Shown: positions 14,475-23,111 of the stretch, one piece after another
Layout: each line of letters opens with the position of its first letter
Position numbering within the stretch: position 1 is the stretch's first letter
Origin: Pseudomonas atagonensis
GTDB lineage: Bacteria > Pseudomonadota > Gammaproteobacteria > Pseudomonadales > Pseudomonadaceae
Direction: 5' to 3'
Assembly (NCBI RefSeq): GCF_011369485.1
Contig: NZ_VXCA01000018.1
Coordinates: forward strand, 1-64,000
Length of the DNA stretch: 64,000 nucleotides
Notes under the pieces: model-generated
Database searches by the model: none
What the model was told of the DNA's origin: nothing
What the model saw: the letters and a program-made list of their open reading frames with translations, nothing else
Program-made: the position numbers and the translations under genes

Positions 14475-15485
14475 ATGGCTCTCAGTAAAGAAGTGCCGGA
14501 GTTTGACATCGACGATGAGGTTCTCCTTATGGAGACCGGCATCGATTCGGATTCTTCGATGTCGAATGATGAAGGGGCTGCTCCACCTTCCGTTCGTTCC
14601 AAATCCAAACACTCCGCTTCACTTAAACAACATAAGTACATCGATTACACGCGTGCACTTGATGCCACGCAGTTGTATCTCAACGAAATCGGCTTTTCCC
14701 CATTGCTCTCTCCGGAAGAAGAAGTTCATTTTGCGCGCTTGTCGCAAAGTGGTGATCCGGCGGGGCGCAAGCGCATGATTGAAAGTAACCTGCGGCTGGT
14801 GGTCAAAATCGCCCGGCGTTACGTCAATCGGGGGCTGTCGCTGCTGGATCTGATCGAAGAGGGCAACCTCGGGCTGATCCGCGCGGTGGAAAAGTTTGAT
14901 CCCGAGCGCGGCTTCCGCTTCTCGACCTACGCGACATGGTGGATTCGTCAGACCATCGAGCGCGCGATCATGAATCAGACCCGGACCATCCGGTTGCCGA
15001 TTCATGTGGTCAAGGAGCTCAACGTGTACCTGCGGGCCGCACGGGAGCTGACGCAAAAGCTCGACCACGAACCTTCACCCGAAGAAATCGCCAACCTGCT
15101 GGAAAAACCGGTAGGTGAGGTCAAGCGCATGCTGGGCCTGAATGAACGGGTTTCTTCGGTCGACGTCTCGCTGGGTCCGGATTCGGATAAAACCCTGCTG
15201 GACACCCTCACCGATGATCGTCCGACCGATCCATGCGAACTGCTGCAGGACGACGACCTGTCGCAGAGCATCGATCAGTGGCTGTCGGAGCTGACCGACA
15301 AGCAGCGTGAAGTGGTTGTACGCCGCTTCGGTCTGCGTGGCCACGAAAGCAGCACGCTGGAAGATGTAGGCCTGGAGATCGGCCTGACCCGGGAACGGGT
15401 GCGCCAGATCCAGGTGGAAGGCCTCAAGCGTCTTCGCGAAATCCTTGAGAAAAACGGCCTGTCGAGCGAGTCGCTGTTCCAGTAA
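14475..15485 (+). CDS. rpoS: RNA polymerase sigma factor RpoS
   Basis: RpoS is the stationary-phase and general-stress sigma factor. The 336-residue product has region 1.2 ([20 protein letters not shown]), region 2 ([32 protein letters not shown]), region 3 and region 4 with the helix-turn-helix ([20 protein letters not shown]). AAAGGA lies 13 nt before the ATG. It follows nlpD by 106 nt and ends in a strong terminator. The neighbouring rsmZ connects the locus to Gac/Rsm control. Confidence 0.97.
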   Translation: MALSKEVPEFDIDDEVLLMETGIDSDSSMSNDEGAAPPSVRSKSKHSASLKQHKYIDYTRALDATQLYLNEIGFSPLLSPEEEVHFARLSQSGDPAGRKRMIESNLRLVVKIARRYVNRGLSLLDLIEEGNLGLIRAVEKFDPERGFRFSTYATWWIRQTIERAIMNQTRTIRLPIHVVKELNVYLRAARELTQKLDHEPSPEEIANLLEKPVGEVKRMLGLNERVSSVDVSLGPDSDKTLLDTLTDDRPTDPCELLQDDDLSQSIDQWLSELTDKQREVVVRRFGLRGHESSTLEDVGLEIGLTRERVRQIQVEGLKRLREILEKNGLSSESLFQ

Positions 15486-15507
15486 GCGCCTTTAACGATC
15501 GCCCGCC

Positions 15508-15535
15508 AAAAGCCCCGACTGGTTCGGGGCTTTTT
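15508..15535 (+). terminator. Rho-independent terminator of rpoS
   Basis: AAAGCCCCGA pairs with TCGGGGCTTT around a CTGGT loop, ending in TTTTT; it lies 22 nt after the rpoS stop. Confidence 0.9.
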
Positions 15536-15616
15536 GCTGTCCACCAGTGGCTGGCTCGAAAAGAAACATCATTGTCGGACATACGGTCGGCGTTTCCATC
15601 GTTTGTAGTCTCTCGC

Positions 15617-15634
15617 TGTAAGCCTTGGCTTACT
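15617..15634 (+). promoter_or_regulatory. GacA upstream activating sequence of rsmZ
   Basis: TGTAAGCCTTGGCTTACT is an 18-bp near-palindrome matching the GacA box consensus TGTAAGnnATnnCTTACA. It sits about 190 bp before the predicted rsmZ start, the remote position known for this promoter. Confidence 0.85.
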
Positions 15635-15770
15635 CTTTCGTAAGTGTTCGTTATTTTTACAGTGCAGTAGACGTCTATCGAGATGATTGTTTGATCCTAA
15701 CTTATTGATTTTGATATTTATTTTTTAATGTGAAGTGCTTATTACAGCGCTTTTCAGGCGAGAGGCCCGA

Positions 15771-15798
15771 TTGCTCTTGGCCGGGAACTCTCTAGTAT
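15771..15798 (+). promoter_or_regulatory. rsmZ core promoter
   Basis: TTGCTC (15771-15776), a 16-bp spacer and TAGTAT (15793-15798) place a start at about 15805-15807, which is where the conserved 5' end TGTCGACGGATAGACA begins. Confidence 0.65.
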
Positions 15799-15806
15799 CT
15801 GGGTTG

Positions 15807-15935
15807 TGTCGACGGATAGACACGCCCATCAAGGATGAGGGGAACGGACATCGCAGGAAGCGATTCATCAGGACGATGAAAAGGAACACAGGGAATAGGG
15901 AAAAAATGTGGGCGGGTCAAACCGCCCCTTTTTTT
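15807..15935 (+). ncRNA. rsmZ: Small regulatory RNA RsmZ
   Basis: RsmZ sequesters the RsmA/CsrA family repressors and so relieves translational repression of secondary metabolism and exoproduct genes. The 129-nt stretch starts with the conserved TGTCGACGGATAGACA hairpin. It carries repeated GGA motifs in loops or linkers (AAGGATG, ACGGACA, CAGGAAG, CAGGACG, AAGGAAC, AGGGAAT) and ends with the GGGCGGGT/ACCGCCC stem plus a T-tract (15910-15935). Position between rpoS and fdxA, size and the upstream GacA box all match rsmZ of other fluorescent pseudomonads. Confidence 0.92.
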
Positions 15936-15966
15936 CGCCTGAAGAAAAGCAAAACCCGGAAAAGCA

Positions 15967-15991
15967 AAAAGGCCCGCAAGGGGCCTTTTTG
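15967..15991 (-). terminator. Symmetric terminator between rsmZ and fdxA
   Basis: AAAAAGGCCC...GGGGCCTTTTT with a short GCAA loop lies 16 nt beyond the fdxA stop. Its A/T symmetry allows it to work in both directions. Confidence 0.8.
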
Positions 15992-16006
15992 AAAACGCGC
16001 GACAGA

Positions 16007-16330
16007 TCAGCGTTCGAGATCTTTGATCTTGCCTTTGACGCCATCCCACTCTTCGGCATCCGGCAGCGATTCTTTCTTCTCGGTGATGTTCGGCCAGATT
16101 TCGGCCAGTTCAACGTTCAGCTGAATGAATTCCTGCATCTCTTCCGGAACTTCGTCCTCGGAGAAAATCGCGACGGCCGGGCATTCCGGTTCGCACAGGG
16201 CGCAGTCGATGCACTCATCCGGGTGAATCACCAGGAAGTTCGGGCCTTCGTAAAAGCAGTCCACCGGACAGACTTCTACGCAGTCGGTGTACTTGCACTT
16301 GATGCAGTTGTCGGTGACGACGAAGGTCAT
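16007..16330 (-). CDS. fdxA: Seven-iron ferredoxin FdxA
   Basis: This small electron carrier has one [3Fe-4S] and one [4Fe-4S] cluster. The 107-residue product has cysteines at positions 9, 12, 17, 21, 25, 40, 43, 46 and 50, including the [12 protein letters not shown] motif and the N-terminal [17 protein letters not shown]. The ATG at 16330 is preceded by GAGGAG on the minus strand; a longer frame upstream has no conserved sequence. It is convergent with rsmZ. Confidence 0.95.
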   Translation of the reverse strand: MTFVVTDNCIKCKYTDCVEVCPVDCFYEGPNFLVIHPDECIDCALCEPECPAVAIFSEDEVPEEMQEFIQLNVELAEIWPNITEKKESLPDAEEWDGVKGKIKDLER

Positions 16331-16493
16331 TTCTAATTTTCTCCTCAGGCGGCGGCAGCGTTGCCCCTTCACGGTTGGGGTCGCCAGGTTCGGGAGCGAT
16401 GTCTGCCAGCCAGGCTATTAGCCAGCAGCATCCCAAACCGCGCGAGATTCTAACAGCTTGAAGCCGTTTGCGTTATATCCGGTTCTTTAGTGC

Positions 16494-19076
16494 TTAGATC
16501 CGGTTCTTAAGTGCATATAACATTTCGAGCGCTCGACGCGGGGTCAGATCATCGAGGTCCAACTTGGCCAATTCATCCAGCACCGGATGCGGAAGGCTGG
16601 CAAACATGTCGCTTTGCTGCGGAGCGGCAGGCTTGCCTTTGACGGCAGGCTTCGGCGCTTCATGGGGCAATGCGGTGTCTTCCAGTCGGCTCAGGTGCTC
16701 ACGGGCACGCACGATCACTTCGCTCGGTACGCCGGCCAGTTGAGCCACAGCCAGGCCGTAGCTCTGGCTCGCGGGCCCCGGCAGCACGTGGTGCAGGAAT
16801 ACGATGCGCTCGTTGTGCTCGGTGGCGTTGAGGTGCACGTTGGCCACCAGCGGCTCGGCTTCCGGCAATACGGTGAGTTCGAAATAGTGCGTAGCAAATA
16901 GAGTATAGGCACGCAGATGTGCCAGACGCTCGGCCGCCGCCCACGCCAGGGACAGACCGTCGAAAGTGCTGGTGCCACGGCCGACTTCGTCCATCAGCAC
17001 CAGGCTGCGTTCGGTGGCGTTGTGCAGGATATTGGCGGTTTCGCTCATTTCGACCATGAAGGTCGACCGGCCACCGGCCAAGTCATCGCTGGAACCGATC
17101 CGGGTGAAGATTCGATCCACCAGTGACAGTTCGCAACTGGCCGCCGGCACGAAGCTGCCGATGTGCGCGAGCAGGACGATCAAAGCGGTTTGGCGCATGT
17201 AGGTGGATTTACCGCCCATGTTCGGGCCGGTGATCACCAGCATGCGCGTGTTGTCATCGAGGCTCAGGTCGTTGGCCACGAACGGCGTGGTCAGCACTTG
17301 CTCGACCACCGGGTGACGGCCCTGATTGATGCGCATGCACGGCTCGCTGACGAAGCGCGGGCAGTTCAAGTCCAGATTCAGCGCACGTTCGGCGAGGTTG
17401 CTCAGCACGTCCAGCTCGGCCAGAGCGCCGGCGGTGTCCTGCAGTGGCGGCAACTGGCTGATCAGATCTTCCAGCAGTGCTTCGTACAGCATCTTCTCGC
17501 GCGCCAGTGCGCGGCTCTTGGCCGACAGCGCCTTGTCTTCGAACTCTTTCAGTTCCGGCGTGATGAATCGCTCGGCGCCCTTCAGCGTTTGCCGACGGAT
17601 GTAGTCCGCGGGCGCCGACTCGGCCTGCTTGCTCGGCAACTCGATGAAGTAGCCGTGGATGCGGTTGTAGCCGACCTTCAGGTTGGCGAGGCCGGTACGG
17701 GCCTTTTCCCGGGCTTCCAGGTCGATCAGGAACTGGCCGGCGTTTTCGCTCAGCGATTGCAACTCGTCGAGCTCGCTGTCGTAGCCGGTTTTCAGCACGC
17801 CACCATCACGGATCACCGCTGGCGGGTTGTCGATAATGGCTTTTTCCAGCAGTGCCGCCAGTTCCGGGTAGGTGCTGGTGGTGATGGCCAGTTGTTGCAG
17901 ATGCGGCGCTTCCAGATCGGTCATTGCCACTTGCAATTCAGGCAGGGCGCCGAGGGCGTCACGCAGACGAGCGAGGTCACGAGGACGCGCATTGCGCAGA
18001 CCGATCCGCGCGAGAATCCGCTCGATGTCGCCGATTTCCTTGAGCTGCGGTTGCAGCTTTTCGAAGCGGTAACCGTCGAGCAGGCAAGTGATCGACGTCT
18101 GGCGCGCCAACAACACGGTCAGGTCGCGCAAGGGACGGTTTAGCCAACGGGTCAGCAATCGGCTGCCCATGGCGGTCTGGCAACGGTCTACAACCGATTG
18201 CAGGGTGTTGTCGCGGCCACCGGCCAGGTTGGTGTCGAGTTCCAGATTGCGACGGCTGGCGCCGTCCAGCACCACGGTGTCATCGAGACGTTCGTGGCGC
18301 AGGCTGCGCAAGTGGGGCAGGGCGGTGCGTTGGGTTTCCTTGGCGTACGCCAGCAGGCAACCGGCGGCGCCGATGGCCAGGGTCAGGGTTTCGCAGCCGA
18401 AGCCTTTCAGGTCTTGGGTCGAGAATTGCTGGCAGAGGCTTTTCAGCGCCGAATCGCGTTCGAAGTCCCACGGCGCACGACGACGCACGCCGCGACGTTT
18501 CTCCGCAGGCAAGTCTTTCGGCCAGTCATCCGGAATCAGCAGTTCCACCGGGTTGACCCGCTCCAGCTCCGCCAGCAGATTCTCCCAGCCCTTGATCTCG
18601 AGCACGGTGAAGTTGCCGCTGGTGATGTCCAGCACGGCGAGGCCAAACAGACGCTCGTCGCCCAGTACTGCAGCGATCAGGTTGTCGCGGCGCTCATCAA
18701 GCAGTGCTTCGTCACTGACTGTGCCCGGCGTGATGATTCGTACGACCTGACGTTCCACAGGACCTTTGCTGGTCGCGGGGTCGCCAACCTGCTCGCAGAT
18801 CACCACCGACTCGCCGAGCTTGACCAGTTTCGCCAGGTACCCTTCTGCCGCGTGGTAAGGAATCCCGCACATCGGGATCGCCTGCCCCGCCGATTGCCCA
18901 CGCGCCGTCAGCGTGATGTCGAGCAATTTGGCCGCCTTCTTCGCGTCTTCGTAGAAGATCTCGTAGAAGTCGCCCATGCGGTAGAACATCAGCTGAACCG
19001 GGTGCTGGTTCTTCAGGCGCCAGTACTGCTGCATCATCGGAGTGTGGGAGGACAGGTCGGAGACGGCTTTATTCAT
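16494..19076 (-). CDS. mutS: DNA mismatch repair protein MutS
   Basis: MutS binds base mismatches and small loops and starts MutL-directed repair. The 860-residue product starts [19 protein letters not shown]. The mismatch-binding domain has the Phe-x-Glu contact ([12 protein letters not shown]), followed by connector, lever and clamp domains. The ATPase has Walker [10 protein letters not shown] and [12 protein letters not shown]. The ATG at 19076 is chosen over an in-frame TTG at 19091 because the family starts there. mutS marks one border of the tailocin locus in Pseudomonas (mutS/cinA site). Confidence 0.96.
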   Translation of the reverse strand: MNKAVSDLSSHTPMMQQYWRLKNQHPVQLMFYRMGDFYEIFYEDAKKAAKLLDITLTARGQSAGQAIPMCGIPYHAAEGYLAKLVKLGESVVICEQVGDPATSKGPVERQVVRIITPGTVSDEALLDERRDNLIAAVLGDERLFGLAVLDITSGNFTVLEIKGWENLLAELERVNPVELLIPDDWPKDLPAEKRRGVRRRAPWDFERDSALKSLCQQFSTQDLKGFGCETLTLAIGAAGCLLAYAKETQRTALPHLRSLRHERLDDTVVLDGASRRNLELDTNLAGGRDNTLQSVVDRCQTAMGSRLLTRWLNRPLRDLTVLLARQTSITCLLDGYRFEKLQPQLKEIGDIERILARIGLRNARPRDLARLRDALGALPELQVAMTDLEAPHLQQLAITTSTYPELAALLEKAIIDNPPAVIRDGGVLKTGYDSELDELQSLSENAGQFLIDLEAREKARTGLANLKVGYNRIHGYFIELPSKQAESAPADYIRRQTLKGAERFITPELKEFEDKALSAKSRALAREKMLYEALLEDLISQLPPLQDTAGALAELDVLSNLAERALNLDLNCPRFVSEPCMRINQGRHPVVEQVLTTPFVANDLSLDDNTRMLVITGPNMGGKSTYMRQTALIVLLAHIGSFVPAASCELSLVDRIFTRIGSSDDLAGGRSTFMVEMSETANILHNATERSLVLMDEVGRGTSTFDGLSLAWAAAERLAHLRAYTLFATHYFELTVLPEAEPLVANVHLNATEHNERIVFLHHVLPGPASQSYGLAVAQLAGVPSEVIVRAREHLSRLEDTALPHEAPKPAVKGKPAAPQQSDMFASLPHPVLDELAKLDLDDLTPRRALEMLYALKNRI

Positions 19077-19219
19077 CGGATTGTCAGGCAACTCGGTTTA
19101 AAGATGTAGGGCAAAAGCGCGGCAACCGCCGGGCTTTTCCGCGATGGGCGCAAGGTTACCATGGGCAGTCTTCCGGGCGCAGGCATCGCGGGCGACCAAG
19201 CGTTTTGTTCATCGAAAAG

Positions 19220-19248
19220 TTGATTTATGCATTACTTATGCAAATCAG
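19220..19248 (+). promoter_or_regulatory. Repressor-gene promoter with internal operator-like palindrome
   Basis: TTGATT (19220-19225), a 17-bp spacer and a weak -10 AATCAG (19243-19248). The spacer holds TGCAT-TACTT-ATGCA (19228-19242), built from the same TGCAT half-sites as the operators at 20108-20175. This suggests autoregulation. Confidence 0.5.
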
Positions 19249-19278
19249 CATTTGTCTTCGGGAAAGACTTCAAGCACT

Positions 19279-20022
19279 ATGCGCGTTATGCAAAAACGCA
19301 ACGTATCCTCCGTCTTAAGAGCACTGCTCGACCAGCACGGGATCTCCCCCACGGAGCTCCACCGTCGCACCGGCGTGCCTCAATCCACTCTCTCGCGGAT
19401 TCTCAGCGGGAAGATCGTCGATCCTTCGGATAAACATATTTCGAAGATTGCCGAGTACTTCGCCGTGAGCACCGATCAATTGCGCGGGCGCGCGGATGTC
19501 GCGGCGTCGGCCGGTGCCGTGCGTGATGACGTACACGCGGAACTCAAGGACATAATGCTGTGGGACGACGATACGCCTGTCGATGATGACGAAGTATCGG
19601 TGCCGTTCCTTCGCGAGGTTGAATTGGCTGCTGGATCAGGAAGATTCGTCATCGAAGAGAGCGAGCGCTCTAGCCTGCGCTTCGGCAAGCGCAGCCTGCG
19701 CCATAACGGTGTGCAGTTCGACCAGGCCAAATGTGTGACCGTACGCGGCAACAGCATGTTGCCGGTCTTGCGTGATGGCGCCACCGTCGGCGTCAACGCC
19801 GGCAAGTGCGGCATCGGCGACATCATCGATGGCGACCTGTACGCGATCAATCACAACGGCCAGCTTCGTGTGAAGCAGCTCTATCGTCTGCCTACCGGCA
19901 TTCGTCTGCGCAGCTTCAACCGTGACGAGCACCCGGATGAGGACTACAGCTTCCAGGAAATCCAGGAAGAGCAGATTGTCATCCTCGGTCATGTCTTCTG
20001 GTGGGGCATGTACGCCCGCTAA
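19279..20022 (+). CDS. XRE-S24 (CI/LexA-like) repressor of the tailocin locus, PrtR-like
   Basis: This DNA-binding repressor is inactivated by RecA-stimulated self-cleavage. The 247-residue product has an N-terminal helix-turn-helix (about residues 10-65, ISPTELHRRTGVPQSTLSRI). An acidic linker (WDDDTPVDDDE) leads to an S24 domain with the scissile Ala118-Gly119 in ELAAGSG, nucleophile Ser159 in VRGNSMLP and general base Lys199 in LRVKQLYR. It is the only transcription factor in the locus: there is no PrtN-type activator. An in-frame ATG at 19288 is an alternative start. It lies directly before the operator-studded promoter of the tail genes. Confidence 0.9.
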   Translation: MRVMQKRNVSSVLRALLDQHGISPTELHRRTGVPQSTLSRILSGKIVDPSDKHISKIAEYFAVSTDQLRGRADVAASAGAVRDDVHAELKDIMLWDDDTPVDDDEVSVPFLREVELAAGSGRFVIEESERSSLRFGKRSLRHNGVQFDQAKCVTVRGNSMLPVLRDGATVGVNAGKCGIGDIIDGDLYAINHNGQLRVKQLYRLPTGIRLRSFNRDEHPDEDYSFQEIQEEQIVILGHVFWWGMYAR

Positions 20023-20036
20023 CCCGACCTTTTCAG

Positions 20037-20065
20037 AAAAACCCGCCCATCGGCGGGTTTTTTTT
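20037..20065 (+). terminator. Terminator of the repressor gene
   Basis: ACCCGCC (20041-20047), CATC, GGCGGGT (20052-20058) followed by a run of eight T. Confidence 0.9.
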
Positions 20066-20107
20066 CGCCTGGATGAAACAGGTCAACCCTTGAATCGCGG
20101 GGTCTTC

Positions 20108-20180
20108 ATGCGTCCGTGCATTTCTTGCGCATAAATAAATGCATTCGTGCATTGACTGTATATGCATCCATGCATATTAT
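20108..20180 (+). promoter_or_regulatory. Main tailocin promoter with three operators
   Basis: TTGACT (20152-20157), 17 bp, TATTAT (20175-20180) is the strongest sigma70 match in the window. A perfect palindrome ATGCATCCATGCAT (20162-20175) fills the spacer. A second copy ATGCATTCGTGCAT (20139-20152) ends on the -35, and a third ATGCGTCCGTGCAT (20108-20121) lies upstream. A bound repressor would block RNA polymerase directly. Confidence 0.85.
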
Positions 20181-20186
20181 TGCCAC

Positions 20187-20473
20187 CAAGCCGCTCGACA
20201 CAGCGGCTGGCAAGACAAGCTCTTTAGTTCCACAAGAACAGGCAGCGATGAACCGGCCTCAACGGTTCAGAGGGTTGGCAACTGACCCGGGTGTGCAGCG
20301 TAAAGCACCAGAAGCAGTTATCCGGCGGGCAGGGACCGCGGTCGGAAAAACAATCTGAATGGACTCGTACCGCGCCAGTAGCGCCGAAAAGTCAGCTTCC
20401 TTCACGTACACAGGATTGAAGGAAGGCGAAGGAGCGCATTACTGAAAAGCCCGGCCGTTGCGCCGGGCTTTTT
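20187..20473 (+). ncRNA. Structured untranslated leader ending in a terminator
   Basis: Transcription from the promoter at 20152-20180 should begin near 20187 and meet a terminator at 20445-20473 before any convincing gene. The leader contains a CTTCCTTCA/TGAAGGAAG stem (20396-20404 with 20417-20425) and an AAGGAG at 20429-20434 with no ATG behind it. A possible 36-codon frame starts at 20248 (MNRPQRFRGLATDP) but has a poor ribosome site. It may be an attenuator or antitermination leader, or a separate small RNA. Confidence 0.5.
20445..20473 (+). terminator. Terminator between tailocin promoter and structural genes
   Basis: AAGCCCGGC (20447-20455) pairs with GCCGGGCTT (20462-20470) and ends in TTTTT. 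It stands between the only strong promoter and the first gene of the cluster, so read-through or antitermination is needed. Confidence 0.9.
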
Positions 20474-20539
20474 GGAATGCCTGCCTTGCTCGCATAGGCA
20501 TTACTACCAACCAATCATTCATAGATGAGAAGCCACACA

Positions 20540-21115
20540 ATGTTGAAGAAATACCTCGCTCCACTCCTGGCCACCGCGGTGCTGTTCGGCACTGGCACAC
20601 ACGTGCTGGCAGCCAACCTTTTGGTCAACGGCAGTTTTGAACAATCGGATTGCGCTGGCGGCTGCATTCTGGACACCCCGGCGAAAGCCAATGCCATCAC
20701 GGGCTGGACGACGTTCTTGTCCGGTGCTGAATACTTCAACATGCCGAATGCCATTGGCGGCTCTGTTGCCGCGGACGGCGTGATGATCGTTGACCTGGCC
20801 AACTATGTTTACGGTAACGGCGGCGGGATCCAGCAGAATTTTGCCACTACCCCGGGCGCCAGATACCGACTGACCTTCAGCGCCGGTAACTCCCGTTACG
20901 CCAGTCGTTCGGGAGACGGTGTCATTCAACTGAAAGTGGCCGGTCAAACCGCCACGTTCAACACACCGACAGCCAAAGGCGTTGCGGTTGAATGGAGCAC
21001 CTTAACCTACGAGTTCACCGCAATTACCGCGCAGACAACCCTGGCGTTTTCCAACGAGCAGAATCCGTACGCCAACTATGCCTTTATCGATAACGTCATT
21101 GTTGAGCGCCTGTAA
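20540..21115 (+). CDS. Secreted DUF642 (galactose-binding-like) protein in the tailocin locus
   Basis: The 191-residue protein has a Sec signal peptide (MLKKYLAPLLATAVLFGTGT, cleaved after about residue 25, HVLAA). A single beta-rich DUF642/choice-of-anchor type domain follows, with NLLVNGSFEQSD near its start, then TPGARYRLTFSAGNSRY and FIDNVIVERL at the end. Two cysteines (DCAGGC) are close together. GAGAAG precedes the ATG at 20540. It is not a known tail component; DUF642 proteins bind polysaccharides in plants and bacteria. Its place between promoter and holin suggests a passenger gene, with unknown role. Confidence 0.75.
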   Translation: MLKKYLAPLLATAVLFGTGTHVLAANLLVNGSFEQSDCAGGCILDTPAKANAITGWTTFLSGAEYFNMPNAIGGSVAADGVMIVDLANYVYGNGGGIQQNFATTPGARYRLTFSAGNSRYASRSGDGVIQLKVAGQTATFNTPTAKGVAVEWSTLTYEFTAITAQTTLAFSNEQNPYANYAFIDNVIVERL

Positions 21116-21222
21116 CACCCTCCGCCAGGGAGCTGCGCTTACTACCAAAGTGAAAAGCAGCAGCGCACGGGTGCTGTCTGCGCACCACCTCTACTTTCAT
21201 CAATGCTCCCGGGAGGCGTGAC

Positions 21223-21561
21223 ATGACAAACGAGCAACAAGCGTTGGCGGACATGCCGATCTGGCTGGTCATCCTCCTTGCCGTGGTGGGCGGGGTGTCC
21301 GGCGAAATGTGGCGCGCCGACAAGGAGGGCGCTCGCGGCTGGCCGCTGTTGCGGCGTCTGGCCCTGCGCTCCGGCGCCTGCATGATCTGCGGCGTCTCGG
21401 CGATCATGCTGCTGTACGCCGCCGGCATGTCGATCTGGGCTGCCGGCGCATTCGGTTGCCTGACCGCCATGGCCGGCGCCGATGTCGCCATCGGTCTGTA
21501 CGAGCGCTGGGCCGCCAAGCGCATCGGCGTCTGCGAAGTCCCGCCGCGCGACCAGCCTTAA
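21223..21561 (+). CDS. Phage holin of the tailocin lysis system
   Basis: The 112-residue inner-membrane protein has three hydrophobic segments (about residues 10-27, 46-65 and 67-88) and a charged C-terminus (YERWAAKRIG), as expected of a class I-like holin that forms the lesion through which endolysin escapes. It corresponds in position to the holin at the front of R-pyocin clusters. The matching endolysin and spanins are 28 kb downstream at the far end of the locus. Confidence 0.8.
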   Translation: MTNEQQALADMPIWLVILLAVVGGVSGEMWRADKEGARGWPLLRRLALRSGACMICGVSAIMLLYAAGMSIWAAGAFGCLTAMAGADVAIGLYERWAAKRIGVCEVPPRDQP

Positions 21562-21630
21562 CCTTGACTGTTTCCATGCCGCCGTTCTGGCGGCAGGGCT
21601 TCGCGTGGACGATTGAAAAGGAGGTCATGT

Positions 21631-22152
21631 ATGCCCACACCGATTCAGCAGCCGTCGCAATTGTTCACAGCCATCGCGACGACGCTGCGAAACACTGCCG
21701 GACTCAACCTTAATGTCGGCAATAACGATGATTTCGCCGCGCCGGGCGATCAAGCCTGGGTGTTGATCGACTTCGACCGCAACGCGCCGGGAGTGCGCGC
21801 CGCTGACGGACGCATCGCACACGTCATGACGGTGTCGCTGCAAGTGATTCCGGCGCTGTCTGCCAGCGCATTTGCCGCGTGCGATCTGATCGCAGTGCTG
21901 AAAAACCTGATCACCGACAACCGCTGGAACCTGCCCGGCGATCAATGCGATCTGCCAATGAACATTGATGGTTTGCCGTCATCGCTTATCCGTGCCGAGC
22001 AGCAATACAAGGCCTGGACGTTGACGTTCAACCAGACCCTCTACCTCGGCCCGACGCTGCTCGACGATCCGCTCGGCACACCGAAATTTGCCCGCACCTG
22101 GGAAGTCAGCAGCATCGACGACCCCGACCAATACACCGCGCTGGAGGCCTGA
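21631..22152 (+). CDS. Tailocin cluster 1 conserved protein, possible tail terminator
   Basis: The 173-residue soluble protein starts MPTPIQQPSQLFTAIATTLR behind a strong AAGGAGGT (21617-21624). It occupies the position of the unnamed gene between holin and baseplate V in P. aeruginosa R-pyocin clusters. Overall layout resembles Gp37-like tail terminator/completion proteins: an N-terminal helix, then a beta core with VMTVSLQVIPA and KAWTLTFNQTLYLGP. The role is inferred from position and size, not from a motif. Confidence 0.6.
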   Translation: MPTPIQQPSQLFTAIATTLRNTAGLNLNVGNNDDFAAPGDQAWVLIDFDRNAPGVRAADGRIAHVMTVSLQVIPALSASAFAACDLIAVLKNLITDNRWNLPGDQCDLPMNIDGLPSSLIRAEQQYKAWTLTFNQTLYLGPTLLDDPLGTPKFARTWEVSSIDDPDQYTALEA

Positions 22153-22155
22153 CCG

Positions 22156-22764
22156 ATGTTCGACGCATTACTGCGCATGCAACTGGGTCCGCTCATCGAG
22201 CGCCTGGCCGAAATGGAAGCGGAAATCGATGACCTGCACCGTCGCGCCGAGAGTTTTTGTCGCATCGGCATTTGCCAGTCAGTCGATCCCGCGAGCAACA
22301 CCTGTCAGGTCAGCCACGGCGGATTGCTGACGCCGGCCATCAAGTTCTTCAACCCGAGTGCCGGCGCGCAAAGCGAGTCGCGGATTCCCTCGGTGGGCGA
22401 GCAGTGTTTGCTGCTCAACTACGGCAGCGGTGAAAGCGGCGCCCAGAGCGTGGCGTTGTTCGGTCTGAACAGTGACCGTTTTCCGCCGACTTCGACTGTG
22501 CCGACGCTGACCCGCCGCGTGCATCAGGACGGCAGCGAAAGTGGCTACGACGACGCCACGCACACCCTGCAATGGCTCAACGGCCCCGCAGCCTTCAACG
22601 GAAACCGCGAGTCGCTGGAACTGAAAATCGGCCCCGCGCGCCTGGCGATGAGCCCACAGGCAATCAACCTGCAACTGGGCGCGGTCGGCCTGACCATCGA
22701 CGCCTCGGGCGTGCACTTCAGCGGCCCGTTGGTCGATCACCAGGGCCGCGTCATCAGCCCCTGA
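22156..22764 (+). CDS. Baseplate central spike, P2 gpV-like (cluster 1)
   Basis: This is the membrane-piercing spike at the end of the contractile tube. The 202-residue product has an N-terminal helix, an OB-fold (about residues 30-105, RIGICQSVDPASNTCQVSHG, SVGEQCLLLNYG) and a C-terminal beta-helix. The tip lacks the H-x-H iron-binding motif found in many P2-like spikes; it ends LTIDASGVHFSGPLVDHQG. It starts 3 nt after the previous stop. Confidence 0.85.
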   Translation: MFDALLRMQLGPLIERLAEMEAEIDDLHRRAESFCRIGICQSVDPASNTCQVSHGGLLTPAIKFFNPSAGAQSESRIPSVGEQCLLLNYGSGESGAQSVALFGLNSDRFPPTSTVPTLTRRVHQDGSESGYDDATHTLQWLNGPAAFNGNRESLELKIGPARLAMSPQAINLQLGAVGLTIDASGVHFSGPLVDHQGRVISP

Positions 22765-22778
22765 TTAAGAAACTTCCC

Positions 22779-23111
22779 ATGATCGGAATCGATAGAGACA
22801 GCGGGGCCACGGTCGACGACTGGCTGCAGTTTGTGCAGCGCGCGACCCGGGCCCTGACCACGCCGCTGGGCACCCGGCAAAAACGCCCCTTGTACGGCTC
22901 GCTGATCCCCTCGCTCTTGGGGCAGAACCTTGGCGACGACGTACTGCTTCTGGCCCAGAGCCACGCCGCGCAAGCCTTCTACAACCGGCAGAACGGCATC
23001 GATGATTTTCAGCCGAGCGTGATTGTTGCCAGCCGTCAGGGAGCCGGTCTGCTGCTGCGTTTCGCCGGTACCTGGAAAAACCGTCAACAAACCTTCGAGG
23101 TCGTGACATGA
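22779..23111 (+). CDS. Baseplate protein, P2 gpW / T4 gp25-like (cluster 1)
   Basis: The 110-residue product MIGIDRDSGATVDDWLQFVQ... has the gp25-family layout, with LTTPLGTRQKRPLYGSLIPSLL in the middle. It links sheath to baseplate wedge. It overlaps gpJ by 4 nt. The ATG at 22779 follows AAGAAAC; longer upstream frames overlap gpV and are rejected. Confidence 0.88.
   Translation: MIGIDRDSGATVDDWLQFVQRATRALTTPLGTRQKRPLYGSLIPSLLGQNLGDDVLLLAQSHAAQAFYNRQNGIDDFQPSVIVASRQGAGLLLRFAGTWKNRQQTFEVVT

Noticed and set aside
20116..20358. 80-codon frame in the tailocin leader
   Set aside because: It would start inside the operators upstream of the promoter's own start point. At most a 36-codon frame from 20248 lies on the transcript, and its ribosome site is poor.
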